Of a DNA stretch of 58,239 nucleotides, positions 1 through 12,860 are shown piece after piece. Numbering within the stretch: position 1 is the first letter of the stretch; each line of letters opens with the position of its first letter. Source of the DNA: Smittium mucronatum (lineage: Eukaryota; Kickxellomycota; Harpellomycetes; Harpellales; Legeriomycetaceae); contig LSSL01006321.1 in the NCBI GenBank assembly GCA_001953115.1, positions 1 to 58,239 of the forward strand. The letters run 5' to 3'. A model generated the notes under the pieces. It was not told the origin of the DNA. It was given only the letters and a program-made list of their open reading frames with translations, and did no database searches. The translations under genes were made by a program, and so were the position numbers.

Positions 1-785
1 GAAACGCATTCTTCCCGAGTCCGAAATCCTGCTTTCTCTTTAGATATTAACCCATACTTTTCATTTATTTTAGAAATTTTATTGGCTAATATCTTTGCCA
101 AATTTTTTATGAAAGTTGGTATAAGTGATATACCACGATAATTATTGGGGTCTTGCAAGTTGCCTTTTTTTAATATTGGTACAACGATGCTAGTTGTCAT
201 GATTTCCGGGATTTGCGCTGTGTCCCATATAAATTTCAAAATTCTAAAAATAACTTTGGCTAATGATGATGTTGGAGAAGCTTCATTACTAACTGATTTC
301 CAGACTTCATTTGGAATTCCATCTATTCCAGGCGATTTATTATTCGGTATGTTCTTGAGTACAATAGTTATATCGTACCATTTAATAGAAGCATCGCATT
401 CTGGGAAGATTTGTATATCAAAGTTTAATAATGATTCCCATTTTTCAGTGGTTTTACTATTCCCAGTGAAGTTCTTGGCAAGATTCTTAAAATTTGTCTC
501 CCAGATTTTGAGTTTTGCCTCACTATCTGTTAACAGTACATTGTTTGTGTCAAGTATAGGCCCAAACGTTAGGTTATTTATTATTTTTCCAGTAGAAGAT
601 TTGATGAAATTACACGTTTTTTGCGACTCGTTAGTTGATAAATATTCATTAATATTCATAAGCTTTTTTTGGTAAAAGTTTTTTTAATCCTGTTTTTTTT
701 GCTTTTATAGTCATTTTTCACCTTTATATATGTTTCTATATCGATTTTAGACTTAGTTAATAGCCCAAAAACCTTTTGTTTTTTT
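1..785 (-). pseudogene. LINE (non-LTR) reverse transcriptase fragment, cut by the window edge
   Basis: On the minus strand an open frame from about 690 down to base 1 encodes the N-terminal half of a LINE reverse transcriptase. Visible RT motifs are SPGIDGIPNEVWK (about 295-340), VPILKKGN followed by NYRGISLI (about 120-180), and GLISKEKAGFRTREECV (1-50), which match the RT fingers and the start of the palm. Sequence upstream of this frame (about 785-690) still reads like the endonuclease-RT linker (FGLLTKSKIDIETYIK) but in another frame, with stops in the RT frame, so there is a frameshift in the A-rich run near 665-690. No endonuclease domain is visible upstream, so the copy is probably 5'-truncated, as is usual for LINEs. 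The catalytic YxDD lies outside the window. Family call is confident; clade not assigned. Confidence 0.85.
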
Positions 786-1350
786 TTATGTTAGTACCAA
801 GTGACCAATTTTGAGGTTTAAAGCTTAAATATTAACTTTTATGGTTTTTAAAAATTTATATAAAATTGATGGAAAAATACTATATAAAAATGGAATATAC
901 TAAAAAGACAATTGCATATAGCTAGTTCTTGTTTTCTGCTTCGTTTTTTCAAAAAAGGCAAATGAAATTATCTTAAAATAAAATTAGATACTTTTAAAAA
1001 AATATTGTTTTTTCGGCTTTGTTTTTTTTTTTTTGAAAGTAATAAGAAAAACAAAAGAATGACCCAATTATGTATTAATACACATTAAAACATAATATCA
1101 ATTCTTTTTATATATTTTTTACTGTATGAACAATGGGTTTTTAGTATTTTTAATAAGAAAAATAAATCCAAAAAGTTCCAATAATTAGTCAAAATTTAAG
1201 AAGCTTCGTAAGATTTAAATTTTAATTAATAATGAAAATCAATTCTTTCTAAGTCAATGGTTTAAAAAAAAAGGGCGATTATATGTTACAAATAATATAC
1301 AAAATTTTTAGATAAGAAAAGATGAATAATTTTTTTCACTTTTTAAGGGT
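786..1350. other. AT-rich spacer between LINE remnant and the pogo-like gene
   Basis: Contains only A/T homopolymers and low-complexity sequence. It is the 3' flank of the large minus-strand gene (stop at 1351-1353). I see no other gene or repeat. Confidence 0.6.
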
Positions 1351-4300
1351 TTAAATCTCAATAGTTTCATGGATTAAGTTGAAAGAAAAAAAAGGATCAG
1401 AGTTATTTGAAGAGTATTTAACCAGTATATCATCGTATTTTGGGTTGTATGAAATCTTTTTGCTGTTGAATCTGAAGATTATTTGATCAAGGTTATCATC
1501 TCTCCTATAAGCTAAAGAAAAAACCTTTTGTATTTGAAAAATATCCAGCTCACCTTCTAAGATAGATAGCATTTCAGTTATAGTCATAAATCCAGAAATA
1601 TCTAATTTTGAAATAAAATCGGATAAGGAAATCATAGTCCTATTTTCAAACTTTCGAGCATTTGAAATAAATTTTATTTGGGAAGGTGCTATCCAGTTAA
1701 CAGAAGAAGCGAACATCCCAAAGCAGCCCGAAACAAAATCGGATGGAATGTAAGAATTCCACACTAATGACATCAATTTAAGAGCTGTTTTAAAATTTAT
1801 TTTTTGATTGACAAAAGTATCTATTCCACGAGTTTTACTGGAAAGAGGAGAGGTATAAAATGGAGATTTTTGAAAAACATTGTTAGGGCTCAATATTTTG
1901 TGCTTGGAAAATATGAGTTTAGATTTGGTCTCATTTTTCTTTAAAATTGTTTTAATTTTAAAGGAGTTGTATCTGTACAAACCTCTGAATAATCTTGATA
2001 TTCCAAGTTCTATTGGGAGAAATCCCGCGGGAGTTCTATCAGAAAATGCCAGTATTTTAACATATTTAATTGACCCCACGAGATGGAGGGGATGGACGTA
2101 ATTTTCTCTAAGAATGAGAACGACCTTTTTGTTATGATGATCGGATTTATTTACATGATTACTCAAGCCCTTATTATTAAGAAATATTCCCATGAGATCA
2201 TCAAACCATTTCAACCATTCCATAAAAATACTGCAAGTTATTTGAGAATCCTTATTATATCTATATATGATTCCGTTTTCAGACAAAATCTGAGATTCTT
2301 GTTTTTTAGAAATCATCTTATCACCAATTATCCACATTGGTATTTTATAACTGCCATCTGAATTGGAACAAAGAAGATAAGCAAACTTTTCTTCTTGTTT
2401 TTTGGTTCCAGAAATCTGTTCAGCGGAATTTAATTTTATGGGGTTGAGGTTGTAAAAGATTCCTGATTCTTCCATGCTAAAAACCATTGACGGAGTAGTT
2501 GTAGATAGAACCTTTTTTGCAATATTAGTAGGATCTCTAAGACTTCTTACATAAGTTACAGTATCTCTCTCAAAAAGCCCCGGCATTTTACACATTTCCC
2601 AAATTGAAATGTTATTTAAAATTTGAAAATACACCAGGAAATCTCTATAGCTTTGTGAAATGGTATAACCAGATTCGGATTTTCGATCAAAATGTTTTCG
2701 TATCAATCTTATAAGTGAGGGTTTTATCCAGCCCATGAACTTTTCACTTATATTGTACTCTTCAACTAAACCTTTTTCTTTATTCAAAAAGTAATATTTG
2801 GATTCCCTACAATAAATCTCATTGCATCTTTTTTTTTTCAGATCTTTAGGCAAAATTGAATTATTATTTAGATCAAATGAAAAATAGCCGTTCATAGAAC
2901 AAGAATTCAAATTAAAATGTTGTTCAACAAACTTTATATATGCAGTAGATCTTTGGTAAATCCACTCTTTAATAAGTGAATTAAATGTAAGAAAATTTTG
3001 ATTTTCGTATATGGATGACAGCTTTGAACTTAGTTCTCCCAAATTATGATAAGAAACAGAATGAAGGTGATAAAAGTCCAAATAATTTTTATCAAACAGA
3101 GGATCAAACATAGTGGTAATGAATGCGGTTAAAATGTGGTTTTCAGTATTAGGATACTTTTCTTTATATAAAATAAAAATATATTGCAGCTCTTTGGAAA
3201 GACTGGAGTTTGCTGGAGGTATATTGGAACTGAAATTTACTTTTGAATCATTGTTAAGCGAAGAATTGGATGATGGTGCACCGATACAGCTTTGGATATT
3301 AGGATTTGGATCGGGAATAGAAATTTTAAGAGGAAAAGTCGAAGATTGATCTTTAAATGTAGTCAATTTTTTTTCTGAAAAAGAGCTAGTTGAAAAAGTT
3401 GAGTTTGCGGTAATGTGAAAATTTGAAGGGGAATAAGAGTAGCTATCACTTTTTATAATAGACGGTGATATTGAAATGATTTCATTCATATTGTTGAACG
3501 AATTAATTATTGCAGCATTTGAATTTTCAGGAATACTAGAGCTATGAGATTTTGGATTGAATTCAATAGATGTTGATTCGTGTGAAGTTTTTTGGAAAAA
3601 ATCATCCATTATAGATTGAGTCTGAGATTTTTTATCAATATAATAACTCGGTACTAAAAATGAGTTCAGGTGATCAGGTTTTTTTTTAATAATCTCTACA
3701 AAAACCTTGAATTTTTTCCTTGAAATAATAGGATAAGAAACATCAAAGTCATCAAAGTTCAATTCATCTAATGAAAAACAATCAGTGGTTTCAATAGTAA
3801 ACACTCCAGATTTTGAAGCAGTAACATTTTTTTGATATGTGGGAATCTGTGATTTCAATACTTTTGGTTCAATGTTATTTTGGACAGAGGTTTTATTTTT
3901 TGGAGTTGAGCTTGGCTGCCTATATATTTCAAATTCAGGGGAATTGGTAACAAAACTAGTTTTGGATAAAGTATTCAGAAAGTGAATAGGAGAATTCTTT
4001 GTTACATTAAATTCAAGATTATATAATTTAGGATCCTGGACAATTAAGGGAAAATTTTGCGGAGATTTTATAAATGAATATTTTTTTAATTTTTTGAAAG
4101 AATTCTTCTCGTAGACAAATTTAGATGAGTCAGGTTCGGGAATATTTCTTTTTAAAGATATTTTATCTTTGGAGAGATTGGTTAATAAATTAGATGGTCT
4201 ATGAAAAGGTTTTGAGTTTTTTTCATAGAAAGAAATCCCATCTCCAGCATTAATAACTCTACCATCTTGTAAATTTATTTGACTGTGGGAAATATCAAAA

Positions 4301-7300
4301 TTGTCAGTGCTTTTAGAAATTTTAGTGTTGCTGTAGAGAGATGAACTATAGATATTGTTGTTTAGAGGGTTAAATACACTTGGACCTATCTTGATGTTAA
4401 GCTTTTTTAGAGATGATGGTTTCAAATTAGTTAATATGGCATTTCTTTGAGAAATCGTATAAAAAACTGAGTTATCGCCAAGATTTTCTAATTTTTTGAA
4501 ATTGGTTGAATAGTCGAGTTCAAAAATATGGCTAGAATTGGATGATATCCCACTAAATAATGACAGGTATAGATCTGAAATACAGCTGAAAGGTTTAATG
4601 GGATCAAATTTGAGAATTTTATCATGGGCTACATCTTTAACAGAGTCATAACCTTGAATAGCCTTTATAAGAAAGAAATAAGGAGATTCAGGAATAGTGG
4701 TAGTGTTATAGAAAGTAGAAAAAAAATCGACAAGAGAAGAAAGATTCATTTTAGGATTCATTTTAGGATTTCTTTTATTGGTCTTATTTCGATTGAGATT
4801 TTTGTAGCAAATCAGTTTAGGGGTCTTGGGAAAATCGGGATGGGGTCGGTCAAATTTTGAATTATTTAAATCAAGAGAGTAGTTGGTTACTGAATTTCCT
4901 TTGACTTTGAGATGTGGTAAGGTCAGAGCTTGGTTTCTTGCAGCAATTAATACGCAAGTTGGTATGAGAGAATAAATAGAATAATTATTTTGAATGGAAT
5001 TAATGTCCTGGATGTTGATGCTGAATAGAGGTAACGTATACGGGAAAAATCTATCAACACACACATTATTTATTTTGGAGACAGGCAATGGTCCGTTTGA
5101 TGAATTAAGAGTACAGAGTTCAGAATTATGGGGATAGAGATGGTGATGGGTGGTACGGGAAACTTTAATTGGACTTAAAACATTTAATTTCGAATTATTA
5201 ATATCAGTGTAGTCCTTACATATCCCACTTGAGTGTCCAACATCTGTATGCAAAATAAATGAAGAACTAAGATTTCTTTTTTGTTGTTCTAGTGAGTTGT
5301 GGTAAATTTGTTCGATCTCCGCCATTGGATCACATCTATCGTTATCAGGGTTAATTTCAGAAACGGTGTCATTGAATAAGTAAGGAGAGGACTCATGATC
5401 TTTTGGTGAAGCCTTAATGAGATTATCTGTAACAAATTTCGTAGAAACATTTTCTTGGTTTTGGTCTACGCGAATAAAGTTGGACTTGGTAGAGCTAATA
5501 TAATCGGATTCCTTAACATCATTAATTAAGATCTGTTCATTTTCATTGATAGACGAGTTTTTTACGGAGTTGGAGTGAGGAATAAAACAAATTCTTTCGA
5601 CAACCATAGAGGAAGATTTGTTTGAAATTTTCGAAAACACATTCGGAACTTCCCCTGTTTTAATTTTTCTTTCATTATCCGGTATGTTAGAAATGGGATA
5701 TCCATTTTCGAAAATTTGGAAAGAATTTTCAGAAGAATAGTATTCAGGTTTTGAATTCAATTTAAAATTTGCTTCAATAAAATCTGGATGTGGCGATTTA
5801 GAGCTAATGTATTGTGAACTGTGCTTTTTAATTTCTTCGGCGTTTTTAGATGATTGAACTTTGGAAAATTGAGAATCAAAAATATCGTTTAATTGAGAAT
5901 TTGAACAAATTGAATTATCAGATATAAAGTCTTTAGTAAGAAAGGCTTCATTGAAGGAATCTTCATCATCACTTATCGATAAACTGCCACTATTGGAAGA
6001 GCTATCTATGGATATCCGTTTATTAGAGTAGAATCTTTCATTTTCAGGACATAACTGTTTAATATTTTCATCCCCAATTTTGGGTGATATAAAGGTGTCT
6101 AACTCTGAATTTGCGTTATTATAGCTCTGAACGCCAGATATTCCGAAGAATTTTTCCAAGACTGGGTTATTATTTCGCATCTTCTGGTTGTTGGATAACC
6201 CCGAGAATTGATATTCCATCGCCTTTACTGGGGTTTCTTTTAATCTTTTATTTTTGGGTAGAGGCATAATAGGTTTTTGGCCAGGTTTCGAATTTTTAGA
6301 AACATTTGGCCTACTCAAAAATCCATTTTCTGAATCAAAAATGGGATAATTTCTGGGGATGTCGTTTAGAATGCTTTTAAGTCTAGAATATTTGACAGAA
6401 GTAGATCCGTTAGAAATAGTTTCTAGAACTCGGGATTGTGTAACGTGAGTTAATGGTAAAGCCGAATTATCGATTTTGGAGAACTTTTTATTATTATTGC
6501 TGGAAGTATTAGGTTCATTAAGATCTGATGTGCCAAAAGACAAAGGATTACATAAAGAATCTAAATTTGAGGAATTATAAGAAGAATGACTACTGTTTTG
6601 CACTAGATTAACAGATTTCTGATTTAAATCAGAAAAAGTATCATCTATTAAATTATAATCGTGTCTATTTTTTATATTGACAAGGTCTAAATTTGGTAAA
6701 ATCTCTGAATTCTTGCAAATTATAGGTTTAATTGGTACAGACTTTTTATGGACAGGGGTATCTTCATCTAAGTCTATTAGGTTTTTAAAATTGGTATTTA
6801 TAGCAGAAGACAATTCCTTCATCATGACTGGGGTGGAATAGTTATAATTAGAAACGGAATCTTTTGGAGGCTTATGGGAAGAACGATTTTTATAATTACA
6901 TACACTTTCTTTGTGATTAGATGAATTTTCAGCTGTTTCAAAAGAATTAATATACTTGGGTTCGACCTCATAGATTTTCGCCTGATCATGTCCATTGTGT
7001 AGGTGACCTTTTATTGCCTCTTTAAGTTGAGAGGAATTAGAATCAATTGAATTTCGTCCACTTTTGGAGACATCAATGTAATGACGATTGGGAAATATCA
7101 CTCTTGAAATTTTGGCTTTGGATTTAATTTTTACATTTTTGGATGGTAAAATGTGATCTTGAATCCTCGATGAAAATTTTGTGTTAGACTCAGAAATAAA
7201 CGTGGTTTCAGAATGAGGCATAGCTATAAGTTTTTTATGCGGAAAATCTTCAGAATCAGACTTATTTTTATTTGAAAGGCCTTGGTAGTTGTCATTGTGG

Positions 7301-9040
7301 ATTATCTTACTAATTACTTTGTTTTCTTTCGATAGGTCGCTTGGGAAATTAATATGCGGAGAGGGAATGAGAGCTTGATTAAAATCTGGAATATTTGACT
7401 GAGGTTTATGAATTAAATTCATACCAGGTAATTCAGAAATTTCAAATTTTTTTTGTAATTCGTTTTTGTAGAGGTCTTTAACATTGGAAGCTACAGTTCT
7501 GGATGGAGTTACTAAAAAATGTAGGAAAATTGTATTAAAGAAACGGAAGGGTATTAAAGTGGTTAAATAAATAATGCTTTTAATAAGGATTCTTCAAAAA
7601 ATTAATAATTGATACATATAAAAAAAATCAGCATTTTACGATACTAACATTCAATAAATTTGCTAGGAGATGAATGAAGGGTACTGAAATCTGCGATACT
7701 ATTTTTTGATATTTTTTCTACATTTTTTTCTGAAAACGCAGCCGTATTTTTTATTTCGCTTTTTTTATTACTGGCAAGCCCAGATTCAGATAAAATATTT
7801 TCACTAAAAATAGAGGATTCACTTTTTTTTTTAAGGTTTTGATTGTTCTTATTGCAAATTGAAATATAACTTTCACTATCTGAATCATGGAGAACGATAA
7901 AATTTGGATTTGTAAGTTTGCTGTTGCTGATCGAATGGGCGTTTCGATTATTTTTTTGTGATTTAAGGGATTGTTTTGGATTTTTTTCGAATGAAGATCT
8001 TGTATGATTTTTATGTAAAGGAGACAAAGATGGGATATTAATTTTTTTGTTAATTCCTTGAGTATTTGAAAATGAGTTTGGGGTTTTCATGGGGAACTTT
8101 GGTAGAATATGTGGGCTTCCAGCAGAAATAAAGAATCTCGGAAAGGGATTGAAATCCGGAAAAACAATATTTGGCATTGCCGAATTAATTTTGAAATTTC
8201 TGTAATCTGGTGCAATAGGTTTTAAATAAGCTATAGATTTGATTTTTTTTTAAAAAAATATTGATCAGTATTATAATAGGGGTTTTATGCGATTAAAACA
8301 CATAAGTAAAGTATTAAATTGATTTTTTGCAAAATAAACAAATTACCTTTTCCATTTGAATTGGGAATAGGGAGATTTCGAATGTGATTCGATGAAATGA
8401 TATTTCTCTTTTTTTTGAAAGAGATATTTTTTGAAGATGTTTTATTTGGAGAAAAGAAGTTATTTCTACCTTTAATATTATCTCTTCCATTTTCCTTTTT
8501 TTTAATTGATCGTTTTAATCTATAGTTAATAAACTTTTTTTTGGATCTTAATCCGTACTTTAATTCGGAGATTCCATTATTAGATTCAATAACCTTTTCG
8601 GAGGTATTTACATTCTTGAGATTTGGATCGATGTTAACACTTATAGCTAAAAGAAAAAGAAGGTCAAAAAAAATTTCATAAAAAGAGAAACCTAATTATA
8701 AATAATGTGTTCGGAAGAGAACTAAAAAATGTTTACTGTCAATTTTAGGTGTATTAATTGTATTTTGAAAATCTGTGCCGAGCTGGTCAGATTCCATTGA
8801 AATTTTTGAGATTGTATCGATATTTTGTGCATTATGAGGGGTTTCCTGGTTTAAGGAATTATATAAATCTTTTTCAGATGCGTGTAAGCTTTTTTGAAGT
8901 GGGAATTTGTTCTTTGAATCAAGAGGGTCGGATATTTTGAGTGCCCTTCTTTTTTCTACAAGATTATTGTAGAATTGGATTGAATTGAGAAAATCTGAAA
9001 CTTGATTGTCGTTGTCACTCCTAGAAGTGTTTTGGTCCAT
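1351..9040 (-). CDS. Large domesticated pogo/Tigger/Jerky-like (DDE_1) transposase-derived protein, 2448 aa, four exons
   Basis: Proposed exons (minus): 9040-8737, 8646-8347, 8230-7649, 7511-1351. Introns are 90, 116 and 137 nt (GTAAAC..TTTTAG, GTAATT..CTATAG, GTTAGT..TTTTAG); all junctions are phase 1 and total 7347 nt. The start ATG follows an in-frame stop. Residues 1 to about 1850 are Ser/Asn/Lys-rich and disordered-looking, with a basic patch at 135-152 (LRSKKK..RLKRSIKKK, a possible NLS) and acidic Ser stretches. The last ~600 residues resemble a DDE_1 domain: EESGIFYNL, SGTKK, CSNSDGSYKIPMWIIG, FMEWLKWF, VVLILREN, LPIELGISRLFRGLYR. The three catalytic positions are E2076 (2470-2472), R2197 (2107-2109) and E2230 (2008-2010); family members have Asp at each. 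The 2nd-to-3rd spacing of 33 fits pogo. A 6.1-kb exon free of stops implies selection. Role unknown; DNA binding is inferred. A CENP-B-type HTH before the DDE region (about residues 1960-2030) is not clear. Confidence 0.65.
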
Positions 9041-9322
9041 TTTACTAGGGAAAGTTGATAAACAAGGATAATCTACGATTTATTTTTTTGTGGGTAAATT
9101 AACTTGCGATATCTGTAATCACACACAATAAAATTCAACAATAAAATCGATTTGGCATTTTTCTTCAACTATTGGTGAAACCTATAATAAATACTTCAAA
9201 TAATACAGTAAACCAATAATTTAATGGAATTTTTATTTTTTGACATCGCTTTATCACCTTTTATGGGAGAGACAAAAATGAATGTATTTCCCTGTCAATG
9301 CCGATTTTGGTTTTGAGCCCAA

Positions 9323-9474
9323 TTAACCCTTTCAAGGGCCATTATACAAAAAATGACACATACAACGGAGGCTACAAACGTCCAAACAGCTAAAAATTGG
9401 AGTATTTGGTAGATGTATTTGGTAAACAAATACCGTAGAATCAATTCATGTCCAATCATTTTAAAGGATAAATG
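9323..9474. mobile_element. Probable degenerate copy of the TTAA MITE
   Basis: TTAA (9323-9326) is followed by CCCTTTCAAGGGCC and ATTATACAAAAAATG, closely matching the left end of the MITEs at 18.06 and 22.87 kb. The expected other end would be about 160 bp away; only a weak resemblance (TTTTAAAGGATAAA, 9460-9474) is visible. The left end is well supported, the right end is not. Confidence 0.45.
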
Positions 9475-10320
9475 ATATTTACTAACAGTTGTGAAACTTA
9501 GTATTTGTACAAAAAATATGATAATTAACTGTTTAGAGATATATTTTAGTTGAAAGAAAAACAATATAAAATTTTTAAAACTGTAAAGAGGCCAAAGATT
9601 GATGAAGATATTGATGTAAAAGTGAGATTAAATAGATATAAATTGTAAAGGTTTTAATAGTTAGAAAAATTAATAAACAGAAGATGGACATAAAAATCGG
9701 ATATGAATAGATGAAATTAATCTCATAAATTGAAGTTAGAAAAATTTTAAACAATAAGAACAATACTTATAAATATTATCAATAAAACGAAAAAAAAAAC
9801 ATATTATATTATATATTTGATATCACAAGTTTGTTATTATAAATATTTTTTTATGTAACATATTAAAGTATTTGAGTGATATTAAAAAAAGATTAAATAT
9901 TCAACGCTAATATTTTAGAATTTTTAATAAGAAATAGTTGATATGACAATATAAATCATTTATTATTTATATGCAGTAAAAATATTAAACACATAAGTAG
10001 TATCATGTAAAAAAAATTGAGCTCAATATATGTATCTAATTAGAAAATAAATGTACATAATATGCTAGTATATATAAATAGTATTAATATCATTTACTCG
10101 TAATGATATTTTATATTATATATGTATCAAAAGGAAAGGTATATTTATTGGTATTGATTGTAACTAAATAAATAATTTATGAGATATGCAAAAAATTTAT
10201 TCAAATAAATACTAAGAAGTTAAAATCTTGGTAATAAATATAAATATATAGGTACTCATAAATATTAAGGTATGAATAGTATTTTTTTAACCAATATTAA
10301 AGACGGAAGATAAATTTTTG

Positions 10321-10610
10321 TATCATTAAGTTAGAAAAAAAAACTTTCCGCCAAAGGAATGTCGCATTATTTACAATCTAAAAACTCATTTCGATAAATA
10401 TTTTTAGCGTATATCAATAACGCATATTTGAATCATTAATAAGTATAATATATATGGTTTTATTTTTAACTAAAATCTACGCTGGGATATATATTTTTAT
10501 ATCTTTGGGTTAAAAATTAGACACTTTCTGTCCAGTAAAAGCCGCATTATATACACCCTAAATGCTTATTTCATCTAATATTTTTAGCATGTATTTACTA
10601 ATTTGAATTA
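10321..10610. repeat. Degenerate tandem (direct) repeat, two units at 180-bp offset
   Basis: 10,321-10,430 and 10,501-10,610 align in register at exactly 180 bases. Shared blocks include TTTC.G.CCA, G.CGCATTAT.TACA.CCTA and TATTTTTAGC. Identity is roughly 65-70% by eye. Similar sequence (GGATATAT..TTATATCT..GGTTTAA) recurs near 15,342-15,380, so this is probably a dispersed family rather than a simple satellite. Confidence 0.5.
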
Positions 10611-11174
10611 ATTTACTGGTAACTAAGGCTAACCATGACTTAAGTCAATAAATTATATTTTATATAATCATTCTGTTAAAATTTATATTAATTTTTTTTT
10701 ATATTCTATATTTAAATAGACAATATTATTTTGAATTTTTTTTTTTCATACTATTTTTTTATTTTTTTATCGATAAATATTAGCCACGATTTATTTTTTC
10801 AATTTATAAGTGAATTTTTAAATTCGGCTAAATACTTATTTATAATTTTATATATGTTTTTTTTCATGCTAATTATACACTTTATTCGATTTGATTACTT
10901 CCTTATTTTTTGTATCACTGATTAATGATTTTCATATAATTTTTTATTGTATTTGTTTACATCATTTATTTGTTTTTTTTTATTCAGTTTATTATAGTTT
11001 TTTCAATTTACTTTTTTTTGCAATTTATTTCTTACTATATAAAATTATAAGATGTTAATGTTTTATTTAGTTATTATTTTAATAAAATAATAAAATAATA
11101 ATAAACTCACCAATCTACCAGTTTACTTTTTTTTCTAGGAACTTTATTGATTTATTAAAAAAAATGTAATATTT

Positions 11175-12860
11175 TGACTCATATACAGAATCTCAGTTAT
11201 TTCCTTTTAAAAATTCTTTTTTGAATTTTTCTAGTCAGTTTGATTTTGATAATCTTAAATTTGATTCCCAAAATATCTCACAAAATATTGCAAAAAATTA
11301 TTTTTGTTTTTCAGTGGAAGATATAGATTCGAATTATTATAATATATTTTGGAAAAAAGAATTTAAATTTTTTCAGGGATGTACCATCTTTTGCTGGCGA
11401 TCCAATAATTCCTGATTTCATTTTAAGAATGGAGAATATTTCTATATGTAAAATTTTGAATCTATATCTCACGAATGAATTATTGGAAAAATAATAATTT
11501 TCACCAAAGATTATGCAAAAAATAAGCTTAGAGAAAATAATTTACAAAAAGATATTGAATTTAATGAGTTCAAAAAATTTTTAGCTATTAATATATTGAT
11601 TGGAATAAAAAAATTGCCATCATACAGACATTATTGGAGTAGTGATCCTAAGCTCCACAATTAATTTATTTCTGATCTTATGAGCTCGAAAATATTTGGA
11701 TATATTCTTTCAAATTTTTATGTATCAGACGATTATTTAACTGATTCACAAAATTTTTATCCATCTGATAAATTATTTAAAACAAAATATTTTATTAATT
11801 TTATCAAAGAAAAGTTTCAAAAAAATTTCAATCCTCAGCAAACCATTGCAGCCAACGAATATATGATAAAATTTAAAGTAAGATACTCAATTAAACAGTA
11901 CATCCCATTAAAACCAGGAAAAGGAGGTTTAAAAATTTGGGTTTTTTTGGATCAATCAGGCTACTGTTGGAATTTTGAGATTTACCAGGGAAATTTTAAT
12001 AACTCTCCAGTAAAAGGATTAGGATTTAAGGTGGTATCTTACCTTAAATCAGATTTATAATCACAAAATTTCAAGATATTTTTCGATCGATTCTTTACCT
12101 CAGTTCCGCTATTGAATTTTTTGAAAAGAAATCATTTTTATGCTTGTGGAAATATTAAAACTACTATGAAAAACCTTCCGAAATTTTCAACCAATAAATA
12201 ATTAGATAGATATGAGTGGGAATGGTTTGACTCAAATGAAGGTTTATCTATAGCTAAATGGTTAGATGTTAAGCCTGTACATGTAATATCTAATTATCAC
12301 GATCCAAGAATGCAAGATATAACGAAAAGAACTCAAATAGATGGCTCTGAAAAAGAAGTTCCAATACCTCAAATGATTTTGGATTATAATAAATCTATGA
12401 ACTTTTTCTATAGACTTGATCAAAGAAAATCTTTCTAAGAAATTGACAGGAAAAGCCACAAATGGTGGCACAAAATATTTCTCCATTTTATAGACGTAAC
12501 TATATTCAATTCTTACATACTATATAAAAAAATATTTGAGCATTATCCGTAAAAATTATTAAATAGAAAAACATGGAAATGAAGGGGTTTAAATTGGATT
12601 TGACAGTTGGAGTTTGCGCTGAAAAGCTATGGCTAATCAACCAGTTGAGATCTTTTAGATCTTACAAGATAAAAAGCAAAATAAATTATGTTTCAGATTA
12701 CATAAGATTCACAAGTTTCAAACACCTTCTTGTTAGAGGAAAAAAAATGTTTACAATCTGCAGTACTTCTAGAAAAAAAGTCCGAAATTTTTGGAACTGT
12801 AGAGTTTGCAAAGTCACTCTTTTTCTGAGAGAGGACACTATTTTTTTACTGAATTTCACT
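11175..12860 (+). pseudogene. Dead piggyBac-type transposase
   Basis: The plus strand carries a piggyBac DDE transposase broken by several stops and frameshifts. The clearest piece is an open frame at 11,680-12,060 with MSSKIFGYILSNF, NEYMIKFKVRYS, QYIPLKPGKGGLKIWVF and a sister block FFDRFFTSVPLLNFLKRNHF just downstream, all in the family order. Later pieces are WLDVKPVHVISNY, YNKSMNFFYRLDQ and a Cys-poor remnant of the C-terminal zinc region (up to about 12,860). Of the three catalytic Asp, the first is Asn (AAC 11,854-11,856), the second survives in FFDRFFTS, and the third is Tyr (TAT 12,410-12,412). It cannot be active. Ends of the element and terminal repeats were not found. Confidence 0.8.

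Larger units (their letters stand above)
9041..11170. other. AT-rich intergenic region with a MITE end and a 180-bp-period repeat
   Basis: Probably holds the promoter of the minus-strand pogo-like gene just above 9040, though no motif stands out. Inside are a TTAA-flanked MITE terminus near 9323-9340 and a degenerate direct repeat at 10,321-10,610 (listed separately). Short open frames here (9295-9564 and 9575-9763 minus, 10,731-10,925 plus) are hydrophobic by composition (Phe/Ile/Leu/Tyr from AT-rich DNA) and are not supported as genes. Confidence 0.5.

Noticed and set aside
145..675. 176-codon open frame on plus
   Set aside because: It is the antisense of the LINE reverse transcriptase, whose minus frame has the conserved RT motifs.
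9295..9564. 89-codon minus frame with a transmembrane-like stretch
   Set aside because: Its 3' part runs into the MITE terminus, and its hydrophobicity follows from AT-rich composition.
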